Assembly: GCF_019931755.1 (NCBI RefSeq)
Contig: NZ_CP082921.1
Coordinates: 1-64,000, forward strand
Length of the DNA stretch: 64,000 bases
From: Sutcliffiella horikoshii
Lineage (GTDB): Bacteria; Bacillota; Bacilli; Bacillales; Bacillaceae_I
Direction of reading: 5' to 3'
Below are positions 22,785 to 32,128 of this stretch, one piece after another. Made by a program: the position numbers and the translations under genes. Under the pieces are notes generated by a model that was not told the origin of the DNA, ran no database searches, and saw only the letters and a list, made by a program, of their open reading frames with translations. Position 1 is the stretch's first letter. Every line of letters begins with the position of its first letter.

Positions 22785-23300
22785 ATGAACAAAGCAATTA
22801 TCCTGACGATCATCTTATCGATTTTTTCCTTTAATCAAGTTTCAGCTCATACAGGTCTGGAAAGTTCCGATCCTGTTCAAGGAGACACAGTAAGTGATGA
22901 GTTGCAAGAGGTCATCCTTAATTTTGAAACAAAAGTAGAAGCTAATAGCACATTGACAGTCCTCGATCCAAAAGAAACAGAAGTTCCTGTAGAAGTGGAA
23001 ATTAGCGGGCAGCAAATGAAGGGGATACTGAGTCAGCCATTGGAAGCTGGCGACTATCAAGTACTGTGGAAAATAATTGGAGCTGACGGACATCCGATTG
23101 AAGGAGAGGTTACTTTTTCTGTAAGTAGTGACGAAACAGTAACTGAGCAACAGGAAGATAATCATTCTGAAGAAGTGGATCGCAGTATTGAAGGGATTGA
23201 GCATAATACTTTGCCTTCCTATATCCTCCCATCTATCGTGGGTATATTCTCCATTACGATACTTGTTAGCCTCTGGTGGTTCTTGAGGAGGAAAATATAA
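22785..23300 (+). CDS. CopC-domain copper-binding protein
   Basis: 171 residues from ATG 22785 (site GGAGG). Signal peptide ending near VSAHTGLESSDP, so the mature protein begins with the His typical of CopC copper sites. Then a CopC beta-sandwich ('ILNFETKVEANSTLTVLDPK', DGHPIEGEVTFSV), an acidic linker and a C-terminal membrane anchor (about 145-168). In Bacillus, CopC and CopD are often fused as YcnJ; here they are separate, adjacent genes (4-base gap). Likely binds copper outside the membrane for import by CopD. Confidence 0.85.
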   Translation: MNKAIILTIILSIFSFNQVSAHTGLESSDPVQGDTVSDELQEVILNFETKVEANSTLTVLDPKETEVPVEVEISGQQMKGILSQPLEAGDYQVLWKIIGADGHPIEGEVTFSVSSDETVTEQQEDNHSEEVDRSIEGIEHNTLPSYILPSIVGIFSITILVSLWWFLRRKI

Positions 23301-23303
23301 TCA

Positions 23304-24395
23304 ATGTTTTTCTTAGGAGTAATAAGTGAAACCATTCTTTATTTGTGCTTCTCGATCCTAATGGGAAGTTTCATTCTTTATGCGGTGCCTGAACGATACC
23401 GTCCATCTATTTACGTTCCAAGGAACGTCATGCTACTTGCTACTGGCGGGATTGCGATTCTATCTTTTACCCCAGTGGCAATTCTGGTTCTCTATCTCTA
23501 TAAAGATATTGGAATATGGAACACCTTACAGAGTGTTCTATTTACGTTTGAAGTAGGGAAAGCCTGGGTCATCACTTATTTTATAGCTACCTTTCTCTTT
23601 ATCTTTATTGTGTGGTTCGATATTCGAAAGCGTGCACTTTTTTCTTTTATAGGAATTGCTTTTACCCTTGTATTGATACTTGCTCTGGGTTATGCAAGTC
23701 ATGCCAGTTCCTATGACCCCATAACTGGTTTTCTCACCCACTCCACCCATTTTACAGCCGTAACGGTTTGGGTAGGTATATTGTTTGTTGTAGGCTGGAA
23801 GTCCACTAATTATGCTAACTGGCTTTCATTCTTAAAATGGTACACACCATTATCTATCCTTTGTTTAAGTGTGACGATTCTCTCTGGGCTTTATCTAATG
23901 AACTTTGTAATAGATTACGAGTTCTATACGAACTCCTGGATGCTGACATATGGACAAACCCTACTTTTAAAGCACATCTTGGTCTTACCATTGTTAGCAT
24001 ACGCTTTTATTAATGGCATATTTATAAAAAATACCTTAAGAAAACAATCAGCTTTTGATCCAAGACCATGGACAAAAGCTGAAGGAATCATCATCGGCTT
24101 TATTTTTGCTGCAACTGCCGCATTAGGACAACAATCTCCACCCCACGAAACAGATATTACAAAGGATACAGTTTCAACATTGTTTACCTATTTTTATCAA
24201 GGTAAGTACACGGAGAACATGGTACTAGGTTTAGAAATGTCCTTAACAAGTGTCTTGTTGTTAATTTGTGCGACGACTTTTTTCGCCTTGATGATATACT
24301 CATTCATGAAAAAGGCTGGTCCATTACTGACGTTTATACTGGGAGTGTTTTTAACTATATCCAGTTATCTTACCATTTTAGTTAGTATTCAGTAG
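23304..24395 (+). CDS. CopD-family membrane protein
   Basis: 363 residues with about nine membrane helices. Contains the CopD segment 'LALGYASHASSYDPITGFLT' with conserved His residues (HASS, HSTHFTAVTVWVG), and a later KHILVLPLLAYAFING. Four bases after the copC-like gene; probable partner in copper uptake to supply the copper enzymes encoded nearby. Confidence 0.82.
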   Translation: MFFLGVISETILYLCFSILMGSFILYAVPERYRPSIYVPRNVMLLATGGIAILSFTPVAILVLYLYKDIGIWNTLQSVLFTFEVGKAWVITYFIATFLFIFIVWFDIRKRALFSFIGIAFTLVLILALGYASHASSYDPITGFLTHSTHFTAVTVWVGILFVVGWKSTNYANWLSFLKWYTPLSILCLSVTILSGLYLMNFVIDYEFYTNSWMLTYGQTLLLKHILVLPLLAYAFINGIFIKNTLRKQSAFDPRPWTKAEGIIIGFIFAATAALGQQSPPHETDITKDTVSTLFTYFYQGKYTENMVLGLEMSLTSVLLLICATTFFALMIYSFMKKAGPLLTFILGVFLTISSYLTILVSIQ

Positions 24396-24412
24396 GAAAA
24401 GGAGAAATTAAC

Positions 24413-25093
24413 ATGTCCAAAAACAATAAATCACCATTCAAGTTAATAGTTATCGTAACGCTACTTATCATTGGAATTATTGCGGCTCTTGTAATCATTA
24501 CAAACCAAGATAATGACAATGACGGAAAATCTTTGGATAACACCCCATCCATCGAAGGGCAACCCGTTCTTGGCGAAGAGGATGCACCAGTTACAATTGT
24601 AGAGTTCGGGGACTTTAAATGTCCTGCTTGCAAAGCATGGGGGGAAAATATTTACCCTCAACTTATCAATGATTATGTAGATTCCGGAAAAGTTAAATTC
24701 GCTTATATTAATGTTCTTTTTCATGGCGAAGAGTCCGCATTAGGAGCAGCTGCTGCTGAAGCAATCAGAAAACAGAACCCAGATGAATATTGGGAGTTTC
24801 ATAAAAAGCTTTTCGATGCACAGCCTTCAGCAAATCACGATGGATTATGGATTACAACAGATAAGGTGATGGAAGTGGCTAGTGAACTACCTGATATAGA
24901 TATGGAACAATTTAAAACTGATCTGAAAAGCCAGGAAATTATAGATGCTGTAACACATGATAATGATCTTACCGAAGAGTTTAAAATCAGTCAGACTCCA
25001 ACCATCATGGTGAATGATAAAGTGTTGGCTGACCCATTTGACTATGATAAAATCCAATCGTTAATTGAGTCTGAGCTTGAAGGTGATGAATAA
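24413..25093 (+). CDS. bdbD: DsbA-like thiol-disulfide oxidoreductase BdbD
   Basis: 226 residues. N-terminal membrane anchor (about 9-28), then a thioredoxin fold with inserted helices: FGDFKCPACKAWG (CPAC about 69-72), and cis-Pro loop QTPTIMVND. Oxidises cysteines in exported proteins. Its stop overlaps the start of bdbC at TAATG, the standard bdbDC arrangement. Likely helps fold the Cys-containing exported metal proteins nearby. Confidence 0.9.
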   Translation: MSKNNKSPFKLIVIVTLLIIGIIAALVIITNQDNDNDGKSLDNTPSIEGQPVLGEEDAPVTIVEFGDFKCPACKAWGENIYPQLINDYVDSGKVKFAYINVLFHGEESALGAAAAEAIRKQNPDEYWEFHKKLFDAQPSANHDGLWITTDKVMEVASELPDIDMEQFKTDLKSQEIIDAVTHDNDLTEEFKISQTPTIMVNDKVLADPFDYDKIQSLIESELEGDE

Positions 25094-25530
25094 TGAAAAA
25101 GGTCGAAGAGGCATCTGGCCAGATCTATCTATATTTGGCTTGGGTAGTTGCCACAGTCGCTACGCTAGGAAGCCTGTATTTCAGTGAAATACGAGGCTTT
25201 ATACCATGTGAATTATGCTGGTACCAGCGGATTCTGATGTATCCAATGGCCCTTATCCTTGGGATTTCAACCTTCCAGAATGATAGCTCCGGCAAGAAAT
25301 TTGCTCTGCCGATGGCCGTAATAGGTTGGTGCATTTCGCTGTATCACTATTTAATTCAAAAGGTTCCTGGATTTGCGGAGATTAAACCGTGTGTCAATGG
25401 CGTTCCCTGTAATGCACAATATATTAATTGGTTTGGATTCGTTACGATACCATTCCTTGCATTAACTGCCTTTTCATTAATTATTCTTTTACTCGCTCTA
25501 TTGAGTATGAAACAAAGGAAACAAAAATAA
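25093..25530 (+). CDS. bdbC: DsbB-like quinone oxidoreductase BdbC
   Basis: 145 residues, four membrane helices. First Cys pair in CELCWYQR (about 38-41), second pair in CVNGVPC (about 99-105): the DsbB pattern that re-oxidises BdbD using quinone. Start overlaps the bdbD stop. Confidence 0.92.
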   Translation: MKKVEEASGQIYLYLAWVVATVATLGSLYFSEIRGFIPCELCWYQRILMYPMALILGISTFQNDSSGKKFALPMAVIGWCISLYHYLIQKVPGFAEIKPCVNGVPCNAQYINWFGFVTIPFLALTAFSLIILLLALLSMKQRKQK

Positions 25531-25549
25531 AGGAAGACTAAGAAAGACA

Positions 25550-25577
25550 CTTGCAGCATTTTGGCAAGTGTCTTTTT
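25550..25577. terminator. Bidirectional terminator bdbC / sco
   Basis: AAGACACTTGC / GCAAGTGTCTT with an 8-base loop; A- and T-runs flank both sides. It separates convergent bdbC and sco. Confidence 0.85.
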
Positions 25578-25585
25578 CAATGTAA

Positions 25586-26173
25586 CTAGTTCTCATTCAC
25601 AATCTTTACATGCTCGATGACTTCCTCAAAAGGCACATCTAAACCGTCATAACTCTTGATAATAACTCCCTCCTGGTTAATGAGATAGAAGCTCGTACCA
25701 TGTACAACTTCTCCTCCCCCTTTAGGCTTGGCTACTATTGTTTTAAAATTCTTCTGTCCAAACGCTTCTATTTCTTGTTGTGTGTAGCCCGTAACAAAAT
25801 TCCAATTCGAATAATTGATATCAAAACGGCTGCCAAACTCTTTCAGCACTTCTGGAGTATCTACCTCAGGATCTACTGAAAACGAGAGATATTGGACATC
25901 CAAGCCTTCTTCTTCTGTTTTCTTTTGCAGTTTAGACATATTTGCTGTCATCGGGGAACAAACTGTCGTGCAGCTTGTAAAGATAAAAGATGCAATAGTA
26001 ACATTCCCTTTTATGTCTTCTAAACTGTACTCTTTTTCGTCCTGATTGACAGCGGAGAACTCCTCTAGTTTCCAATTTGTCTGGTCCGGAATCTTTCCAC
26101 TACCAAAACCACATGAAGAAAGAATTAATAAAAGGACGCTAAGCATTCCTAAAAAAGTAGATTTGTTTCGCAA
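25586..26173 (-). CDS. SCO1/SenC-family lipoprotein
   Basis: 195 residues. Signal peptide with lipobox LILSSC (Cys about 21). Thioredoxin fold with the copper site CTTVC (about 68-72, in FIFTSCTTVCSPM) and the distal His in VVHGTSFYL (about 160). SCO proteins deliver copper to the CuA site of cytochrome oxidase or act as thiol reductases; in this setting copper handling for exported copper proteins is equally likely. Confidence 0.9.
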   Translation of the reverse strand: MRNKSTFLGMLSVLLLILSSCGFGSGKIPDQTNWKLEEFSAVNQDEKEYSLEDIKGNVTIASFIFTSCTTVCSPMTANMSKLQKKTEEEGLDVQYLSFSVDPEVDTPEVLKEFGSRFDINYSNWNFVTGYTQQEIEAFGQKNFKTIVAKPKGGGEVVHGTSFYLINQEGVIIKSYDGLDVPFEEVIEHVKIVNEN

Positions 26174-26330
26174 TCTGTTTCATCCTTTACTGTAAAATAA
26201 GTAACAACAACGGAATCGTATCATGCTCCGAAGAAGAAAGAAAGATTACCTAAACTTTGTTCATAGAAATTTCTTGAATAGCGAAATATATTCAAAAATT
26301 CATTGCTCTCAGTCTTTATAAATATTAAAA

Positions 26331-26352
26331 TATGAGTATATGTGCATATATA
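26331..26352. promoter_or_regulatory. CzrA-type operator 1 (oxidoreductase gene)
   Basis: ATATGAGTATATGTGCATAT with a perfect core TATATG-TG-CATATA (26337-26350). The same 20-base pattern (ATATG-nn-yATATG-nn-CATAT) occurs upstream of czcD and of the multicopper oxidase. It lies just before the ribosome binding site, so an ATG within it (26332) is not the start codon. Confidence 0.7.
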
Positions 26353-26367
26353 AAGGTGGTCTTTATT

Positions 26368-27414
26368 ATGATTTATGATGCTTTAGTAATTGGAGCTGGC
26401 CAAGCAGGCTTATCCATGGGTTATTATTTAAAGAAGACTTCGCTATCCTTTTTACTCCTAGATGAACATTCTCGAATCGGGGAATCCTGGAGAAAAAGAT
26501 ACGATTCCCTTGTGCTATTTACCCCAAAGTCGTACAGCTCTTTACCCGGCATGGGAGTAGAAGGATGTCCCAGCCAATTTCCTACAAAAGAGGAAATTTC
26601 CATGTATCTAGAGAGTTATGCTGCCCACTACCAGCTTCCAATCCAGCTAAACACTCAAGTGAAAAAACTAACGAAAGAAATGGAGCTTTTTGTTGTGGAG
26701 ACCAATGGTTCTACACTTAGGGCAAGAAACGTTATAGTATGCACTGGGCCTTTCCATACTCCCAGTATTCCTACCATTGCTAAAACACTATCCACTACCA
26801 TAAACCAGATGCATTCCTCTGAATATCGTAACCCCTCCCAATTGGCATCAGGTTCTGTGTTGGTAGTAGGTGGAGGAAATTCAGGTGCACAAATTGCAAT
26901 AGAAATTGCAAACCAAGGCTATGACACATACCTTTCTGTAAGTAAAAGTCTAACTCACTTACCCTTAACCATTGCGAATAAAAGCATCTTTTGGTGGCTA
27001 GATCGCACCAAAATTCTTCGAGCAGATAAAAATACGCTAGTTGGAAAAGCCTTTCGAAAAAGAGGCGATGTCATTTTTGGTACAGAGTTAAATGATGCAG
27101 TTGCAGAAGGGAAAATCACTATTAAGAAAAGAAGCGTTGGGGCAACTGATCAAACCATTCTCTTTGCTGATCAAACTACCCTTAATCCAGATAATATTAT
27201 ATGGGCTACAGGATATACCCCGGATTATTCCTGGATAGATATGCCTAACATTATCCAAGAAAAAGAGTGGCCGTTACATGAAAGGGGAGTTACAAGTATT
27301 AAGGGGCTTTTCTTCCTAGGAATGCCTTGGCAGTCCCAACGCGGTTCCGCTTTGTTACTTGGTGTTGGAAGTGATGCCGGTTTTATTCATCAAAAAATAT
27401 TAGAAAATAACTAA
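26368..27414 (+). CDS. FAD/NAD(P)-dependent oxidoreductase (CzcO-like)
   Basis: 348 residues from ATG 26368 (AAAGGTGG). N-terminal FAD-binding GAGQAG (in ALVIGAGQAGLSMGYYLK), second Rossmann motif VVGGGNSG for NAD(P), and IIWATGYTPDYSW near the C-terminus. Matches the flavin-monooxygenase-like group called CzcO because it often lies beside cation diffusion facilitators. Here it shares operator-type sequence with czcD and precedes czrA. Its reaction is not known. Confidence 0.8.
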   Translation: MIYDALVIGAGQAGLSMGYYLKKTSLSFLLLDEHSRIGESWRKRYDSLVLFTPKSYSSLPGMGVEGCPSQFPTKEEISMYLESYAAHYQLPIQLNTQVKKLTKEMELFVVETNGSTLRARNVIVCTGPFHTPSIPTIAKTLSTTINQMHSSEYRNPSQLASGSVLVVGGGNSGAQIAIEIANQGYDTYLSVSKSLTHLPLTIANKSIFWWLDRTKILRADKNTLVGKAFRKRGDVIFGTELNDAVAEGKITIKKRSVGATDQTILFADQTTLNPDNIIWATGYTPDYSWIDMPNIIQEKEWPLHERGVTSIKGLFFLGMPWQSQRGSALLLGVGSDAGFIHQKILENN

Positions 27415-27522
27415 TCCTTCAATTTTTTCTCATCTCTTATTACATAACAATAATTTCCGATTCTATGTATTTCCCAGTACAATCATATATAATAAAGGTA
27501 TTAACTTGAAGGAGTTTATGTT

Positions 27523-27828
27523 ATGAATAAGAGCAACATTGAATTAGATTCAGAAACATTGAACATGGTTTCTCAGACATTCAAGGCACTATCGGACCCT
27601 ACAAGACTGAGAATCCTTCACCTGCTTTTTGATGGAGAGTTTTCGGTTAACGATATCGCAGAGAACTTAGGCCTCTTGCAGTCCACAGTATCACACCAAC
27701 TCCGCTTACTGAAGAGTCTGCGATTGGTGAAATTCCGCAGAGAAGGAACAACTATTTATTACTCGCATGATGATCAACATGTCATTGACATATTGCAGCA
27801 GACCATACAACATACCAAACATAGTTAA
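27523..27828 (+). CDS. czrA: ArsR-family zinc sensor CzrA
   Basis: 101 residues. ArsR fold: [16 protein letters not shown], recognition helix [14 protein letters not shown], and the alpha-5 metal site D-x-H...H-x-x-H ([17 protein letters not shown]) that in CzrA binds Zn or Co across the dimer. No alpha-3 cysteines, unlike the CadC copies. Site AAGGAG. Probably represses the operators at 26331, 28829 and 29690. Confidence 0.9.
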   Translation: MNKSNIELDSETLNMVSQTFKALSDPTRLRILHLLFDGEFSVNDIAENLGLLQSTVSHQLRLLKSLRLVKFRREGTTIYYSHDDQHVIDILQQTIQHTKHS

Positions 27829-27849
27829 TTTGGAGTGTGTAACTCCATA

Positions 27850-27885
27850 AAAAATAAACGCTCCCAATTCGAGCGTTTATTTTTT
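27850..27885. terminator. Bidirectional terminator czrA / czcD
   Basis: AAATAAACGCTC / GAGCGTTTATTT with a 7-base loop and T6. Confidence 0.87.
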
Positions 27886-27890
27886 ATGAA

Positions 27891-28808
27891 TCAGTTGCAA
27901 AGATCCCCTTCACAATTCTCTCCAATCAAATCAATTTGAATGGTAGTGTGCTCAAGATGGTAATTATGGTGTAAAAGTGTTTGTGCTGTTTTTAAAATAT
28001 CCTGCTGATTCACGTCTACATCGATAACGATGTGACAACTTAATGCAGGGAATTCGGATGTGATGGACCAAACGTGCAGGTCGTGCACATCTCTTACTCC
28101 CGTAATCTGGAGCAACGACTCTTTAATCTCCTTCACATTTATATTGCTTGGTGCCCCCTCCATCAGAATGTGAAAGGAATCTTTTGTTACGCGATACCCA
28201 CTAATTATTATTAGAACTGCTACTATTACGCTTGCAATCGGATCAGCCAAATTCCATCCAAAAACCATGATGAGTAAAGCCGCCGTTATAGCCCCCACTG
28301 ATCCAAGGAGATCCCCCAGTACATGTAGGAAGGCACTCCTGACATTCAAGTTTTCGTCCTTATCTCCGCTCATTAGAATATATGCAGCTATAATATTCAC
28401 AAGTAATCCTAACACAGAGATAATTAGCATCCCGCCACTGATCACTTCAGGAGGGCTTTGAATTCTTTTGTAGGCCTCCCAGAATATATAAACGGAAATG
28501 CCTATTAATGTGACACCATTTATGAAAGCAGCAAGGATTTCGAACCGTTTATATCCAAATGTTTTCGAAAGTGTTGCCTGCTTTTCTCCAAATGTTAACG
28601 CCAAATAACTTAATCCTAAGGCAACAGCATCACTTAGCATGTGTCCTGCATCGGATAATAAGGCCAAACTGTTGGTCAGTATTCCCCCAATCACTTCCAC
28701 GATCATATAGGTGGCAATAATGATGAACGAAAGTTTCAGAGCTTTTTTATTCTTACTGCCATGATGATGATGTCCATGGTCATGGCTGTGACTATGATGA
28801 GCTCCCAT
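27891..28808 (-). CDS. czcD: Cation diffusion facilitator CzcD (Zn/Cd/Co efflux)
   Basis: 305 residues from ATG 28808. His-rich N-terminus (HHSHSHDHGHHHHG), six membrane helices, with metal-site motifs 'LALLSDAGHMLSDAVALG' (HxxxD) in helix 2 and VLGDLLGS in helix 5, then the cytosolic CDF dimerisation domain (DVHDLHVWSI...). Zn/H+ antiporter. An operator-like palindrome lies 20 bases upstream. Convergent with czrA. Confidence 0.93.
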   Translation of the reverse strand: MGAHHSHSHDHGHHHHGSKNKKALKLSFIIIATYMIVEVIGGILTNSLALLSDAGHMLSDAVALGLSYLALTFGEKQATLSKTFGYKRFEILAAFINGVTLIGISVYIFWEAYKRIQSPPEVISGGMLIISVLGLLVNIIAAYILMSGDKDENLNVRSAFLHVLGDLLGSVGAITAALLIMVFGWNLADPIASVIVAVLIIISGYRVTKDSFHILMEGAPSNINVKEIKESLLQITGVRDVHDLHVWSITSEFPALSCHIVIDVDVNQQDILKTAQTLLHHNYHLEHTTIQIDLIGENCEGDLCN

Positions 28809-28828
28809 CAAGAATCATCCCTTCTTTA

Positions 28829-28848
28829 TATGTATATATGTTCATATA
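28829..28848. promoter_or_regulatory. CzrA-type operator 2 (czcD)
   Basis: ATATGTATATATGTTCATAT with perfect core TATATG-TT-CATATA (28835-28848), matching the pattern at 26331 and 29690. Confidence 0.72.
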
Positions 28849-28891
28849 TACATTATTACAATCTTATTTGTTAACATCAATACATTTTTTA

Positions 28892-29590
28892 TTATTTTTC
28901 CACAATAATATGAAAAGTAATACTTAAAATAATTCCCGTCAATAAAAAGAAGTATGCCTGTTTTCTGGACAACCGGTTCCAGTAAGAAAGAATGAATTCG
29001 TGTAAGGAAGTAAAAAAGATAAGACTGCCAGTCATAGCAATTAATACACTTTGAACTCGGTCTGTTATGGAAAAAAAAATTCCTAATGACATAAAGCTAA
29101 TAAAAAGAAGAGCAAAAGGTACATAGTACAGGAGGGATTTCCAAGATGCTTCTCCTTTTGATAAAAGTGCTAGGGTAATTGCAAACCCTTCTGGAATATG
29201 GTGAATTCCGGACAGTATCGTAAGCGATGTGAAAATTTCAGTTTTATGAATGATAGCCCAAAGAGTAAGGCTGAAAGGAATGGTATGTAAAATCATTGCC
29301 AGAAAAATAAGCAATACAGAATGATTTGCTTTCTCGAAAGAGTGCAGGAAAAAATGGAGTGTTATAAATAAAGACAGCCCAATCATACTGCCAACTGCTA
29401 AACTTTCTATATCTCTCTCATTCATAGCTAGTGGAATTATCTCTATACAGACTACTCCAATTAATAATGCACCACATAGTAGAAAGATACCGTAAACAGA
29501 TCGTTGGAACAGATAAAAAATTCCTATCGCACTACCTCCCCCGACTCCTAAACAAACCAATAAGAACATTCCAATTGTCCATTGCTCCAT
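28892..29590 (-). CDS. ZIP-family metal transporter
   Basis: 232 residues from ATG 29590 (AAGGA, 8 bases); an ATG at 29599 overlaps the site. Eight membrane helices; helix 5 has SGIHHIPEGFAITLAL, the HxxE core of ZIP transporters, and helix 4 has AMILHTIPFSLTLWA. Direction of transport cannot be read from sequence; ZIPs usually import. About 80 bases from czcD and in the same direction, but separated by the czcD operator. Confidence 0.85.
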   Translation of the reverse strand: MEQWTIGMFLLVCLGVGGGSAIGIFYLFQRSVYGIFLLCGALLIGVVCIEIIPLAMNERDIESLAVGSMIGLSLFITLHFFLHSFEKANHSVLLIFLAMILHTIPFSLTLWAIIHKTEIFTSLTILSGIHHIPEGFAITLALLSKGEASWKSLLYYVPFALLFISFMSLGIFFSITDRVQSVLIAMTGSLIFFTSLHEFILSYWNRLSRKQAYFFLLTGIILSITFHIIVEK

Positions 29591-29682
29591 GAGTGCCATC
29601 CTTTACTAAATTAGTAGTTTATTCACCTTCAAATTGTCCTATTCGGTTTCAAAAATATTTATTTCTTTATTATTTTATATGG

Positions 29683-29711
29683 TTGACAATATGAACATAT
29701 GCACATATTAT
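29683..29711 (+). promoter_or_regulatory. Promoter and CzrA-type operator 3 (multicopper oxidase)
   Basis: TTGACA (29683-29688), 17 bases, TATTAT (29706-29711). The spacer is almost entirely an operator, ATATGAACATATGCACATAT (29689-29708). It drives the rightward oxidase-ZIP-tatA operon behind a leader of about 185 bases, in which I see no clear structure; a 10-codon frame at 29740-29772 has a poor ribosome site. Confidence 0.75.
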
Positions 29712-29900
29712 GAAATTAAAGTTGGCCTAAGGAAACTTTATGAGCTTATACCAATTTATTAGCGTGAGGTGAAACCTAAATAGTAATAAATTAGAAATTA
29801 TCTTTAAATTTTCTATTAAAAGGATAGTCCCTATAGGCATTCAATGTAGTTATTTATCATAAAAGTTGCATATAGGCAATTTTTTAAGAGGAGGTAAAGT

Positions 29901-30932
29901 ATGGATAAGGAAAAGGAAGAACAGCAAAAAATATCTCGTCGTGATATTTTGAAGATTGGATCAGTTGGAGCCGTAGGACTTGCAGGGAGTTATTTTTTAA
30001 ACAAGGTTGCTCCATATACAGGAACAGCCAACGCTTCTTCTCACAATAATCACAAGAAGAACAATGGTCATGCCAATCATGCGAACATGACGGATAATTC
30101 CAAAACGAGCGGTTATAAGATGGCTGAGCGATTGCTCACTGAATTTGATTATGGAAAAGTGAGTACCCTGCCTAATGGTCAAACTCTCAGAACATACGAA
30201 GTCGTTGCAATTGATAAAGAAATCGAAATCGCTAAGGGGATCAAGTTTCCTGGATGGACGTACAATGGAACCATTCCAGGACCAACCTTCCGGTGTACAG
30301 AAGGTGATATGCTGCGATTCAACTTTATTAACCAAGGCAGCCATCCACACTCCATTCACTTTCATGGCATCCACCCACCTGAAATGGATGGAATAGAACC
30401 AATCTATCCAGGTCAATCTTTCACGTATGAATTTGAAGCGAAACCTTACGGACTACAAGTCTATCATTGCCATGTACTCCCTTTGGCTCGTCATATTCAT
30501 AAAGGACTTTATGGGAATTTTATCATTGATCCTAAGACACCTAGAAAACCAGCGAAAGAGCTTAACATGGTCATGAACGCTTATGACTTGGACTTAGACG
30601 GAGCGAACGAATTCTACACTGTGAACGGCTATGCGTTTGCATTTATGAATCATCCAATAAAGATAAAAAAAGATGAACTCGTCCGAATTTATTTGAGCAA
30701 TCTAACGGAATTTGATTTATTGAACTCGTTCCATCTTCATGCTAACTATTTTACGTATTATCCAACTGGAAGAGACGACAACCCCTCCCAGTTCACCGAT
30801 ACGATTATGCAATGTCAAGGTGAACGTGGAATCGTTGAAGTCCGTTTCCCATACAAAGGGAAATATATGTTCCATGCTCATGTCAGTGAATTCGCTGAAC
30901 TGGGTTGGATGGGATTCTTTGAGGTCGAGTAA
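29901..30932 (+). CDS. Tat-exported two-domain multicopper oxidase
   Basis: 343 residues. Tat signal SRRDILK (about 10-16) with hydrophobic SVGAVGLAGSYFL. Cupredoxin domain 1 has HSIHFHG (about 153-159) and YHCHVLPLARHIHKG (about 192-206), giving type 1 and type 2/3 ligands; domain 2 has SFHLHANYF and MFHAHVSEF. The His/Asn-rich linker (HNNHKKNNGHANHANM) may also bind metal. Matches two-domain multicopper oxidases, relatives of nitrite reductase; substrate could be Cu(I), Mn or Fe. Encoded with its own TatA two genes downstream. Site AAGAGGAGGT. Confidence 0.9.
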   Translation: MDKEKEEQQKISRRDILKIGSVGAVGLAGSYFLNKVAPYTGTANASSHNNHKKNNGHANHANMTDNSKTSGYKMAERLLTEFDYGKVSTLPNGQTLRTYEVVAIDKEIEIAKGIKFPGWTYNGTIPGPTFRCTEGDMLRFNFINQGSHPHSIHFHGIHPPEMDGIEPIYPGQSFTYEFEAKPYGLQVYHCHVLPLARHIHKGLYGNFIIDPKTPRKPAKELNMVMNAYDLDLDGANEFYTVNGYAFAFMNHPIKIKKDELVRIYLSNLTEFDLLNSFHLHANYFTYYPTGRDDNPSQFTDTIMQCQGERGIVEVRFPYKGKYMFHAHVSEFAELGWMGFFEVE

Positions 30933-30946
30933 AAGGAGGGATGAAG

Positions 30947-32116
30947 ATGAAGATTAAATGGTTGATTGCTGGACTTATCCCATTGATTTTGTTAGTCGGC
31001 GTACTTGGTTGGGTGTTAAAAAATGGAGCAGGAGTTGAACAAGATCCTGCTGCTCCAATTGAAGTATTAAACATTGAGAGAATAAAAGTAACAGTCTCTG
31101 GGTTCGAGCTTAACGTGAGCAACACGGGACCTGAAACATTAAAGATTTCACAGGTTATGGTGGATGATTCGGTTTGGGATTTCACTGTCTCTCCTAGTCA
31201 AACACTTGAACGATTTGATGATGGTAATATTGTGATCAACTACCCATGGGTAAAAGGAGATCCCCATCTGATAAAACTGATTACGGAAAATGGCATCATC
31301 ACAGAAGGTGAGGTTCCTGTTGCAAATTTAACACCAATGCCCACTTGGGAAAACTTTTTGAATTACGGTTTTATAGGATTTTATGTAGGAATTGTACCTA
31401 TCACACTAGGATTGTTATGGTATCCGTTCATGAAACGCTTTAAGCGTAAATGGATCAATGCAATTTTAGCATTAACAGTTGGCTTATTGCTCTTTTTATT
31501 CGTAGGAACTTTAGCTGATGGGTTTGAGATAGGAGCTGAAGCACCTTCTGTATTTCAAGGAAACATGGTGGTCATCATCGGAGCAGTTCTTACATTCCTC
31601 CTACTGATTGGTTTCGATCAGTATCAACAAAAGAAGCTGGAGTCCAAAGGATATTCTCCTTATGCCATTGCCTTACTCATGGCAACAGGGATAGGACTCC
31701 ATAACTTCGGTGAAGGTCTGGCCATCGGATCTTCTTTTGCCCTAGGGGAAGCAGCACTCGGAACCTTTTTAATTATCGGATTCACATTGCATAACATCAC
31801 AGAAGGAATCGGAATCGCAGCACCGTTACTAAAATCGAAACCACGATTTAGGGACTTCGTTCTCTTAGGATTAATCGCAGGTGCACCAGCTATATTGGGT
31901 ACTTGGTTTGGGGGCTTTGTCTTCTCACCAATCTGGGGAGCGTTATTCTTAGGAATTGGAGCAGGTGCTATCCTGCAAGTCATCTTTGTTATCACAAAGA
32001 TGCTTATCGAAGACCATAAAAAGTTCAAAGAACCTTCTGTCTCTTGGTTAAATCTTTCTGCATTCTCTGCTGGTATGCTTATCATGTACTTTACCGCATT
32101 TTTCGTAAAATTTTAA
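30947..32116 (+). CDS. ZIP-family transporter with extracellular N-domain
   Basis: 389 residues from ATG 30947 (AAGGAGGG). One N-terminal membrane helix, a beta-rich extracellular domain (about 25-130: 'VTVSGFELNVSNTGPETLKI'), then about eight helices with the two ZIP metal motifs GLHNFGEGLAIG and TLHNITEGIGIA. The fused extracellular domain is unusual for a ZIP. It starts 14 bases after the oxidase stop, so it probably works with the oxidase. Confidence 0.83.
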   Translation: MKIKWLIAGLIPLILLVGVLGWVLKNGAGVEQDPAAPIEVLNIERIKVTVSGFELNVSNTGPETLKISQVMVDDSVWDFTVSPSQTLERFDDGNIVINYPWVKGDPHLIKLITENGIITEGEVPVANLTPMPTWENFLNYGFIGFYVGIVPITLGLLWYPFMKRFKRKWINAILALTVGLLLFLFVGTLADGFEIGAEAPSVFQGNMVVIIGAVLTFLLLIGFDQYQQKKLESKGYSPYAIALLMATGIGLHNFGEGLAIGSSFALGEAALGTFLIIGFTLHNITEGIGIAAPLLKSKPRFRDFVLLGLIAGAPAILGTWFGGFVFSPIWGALFLGIGAGAILQVIFVITKMLIEDHKKFKEPSVSWLNLSAFSAGMLIMYFTAFFVKF

Positions 32117-32128
32117 GGAGGGATAGCT

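Noticed and set aside
29740..29772. Leader peptide before the multicopper oxidase
   Set aside because: Ten codons with a poorly spaced site and no regulatory residues or hairpin; not enough to call.
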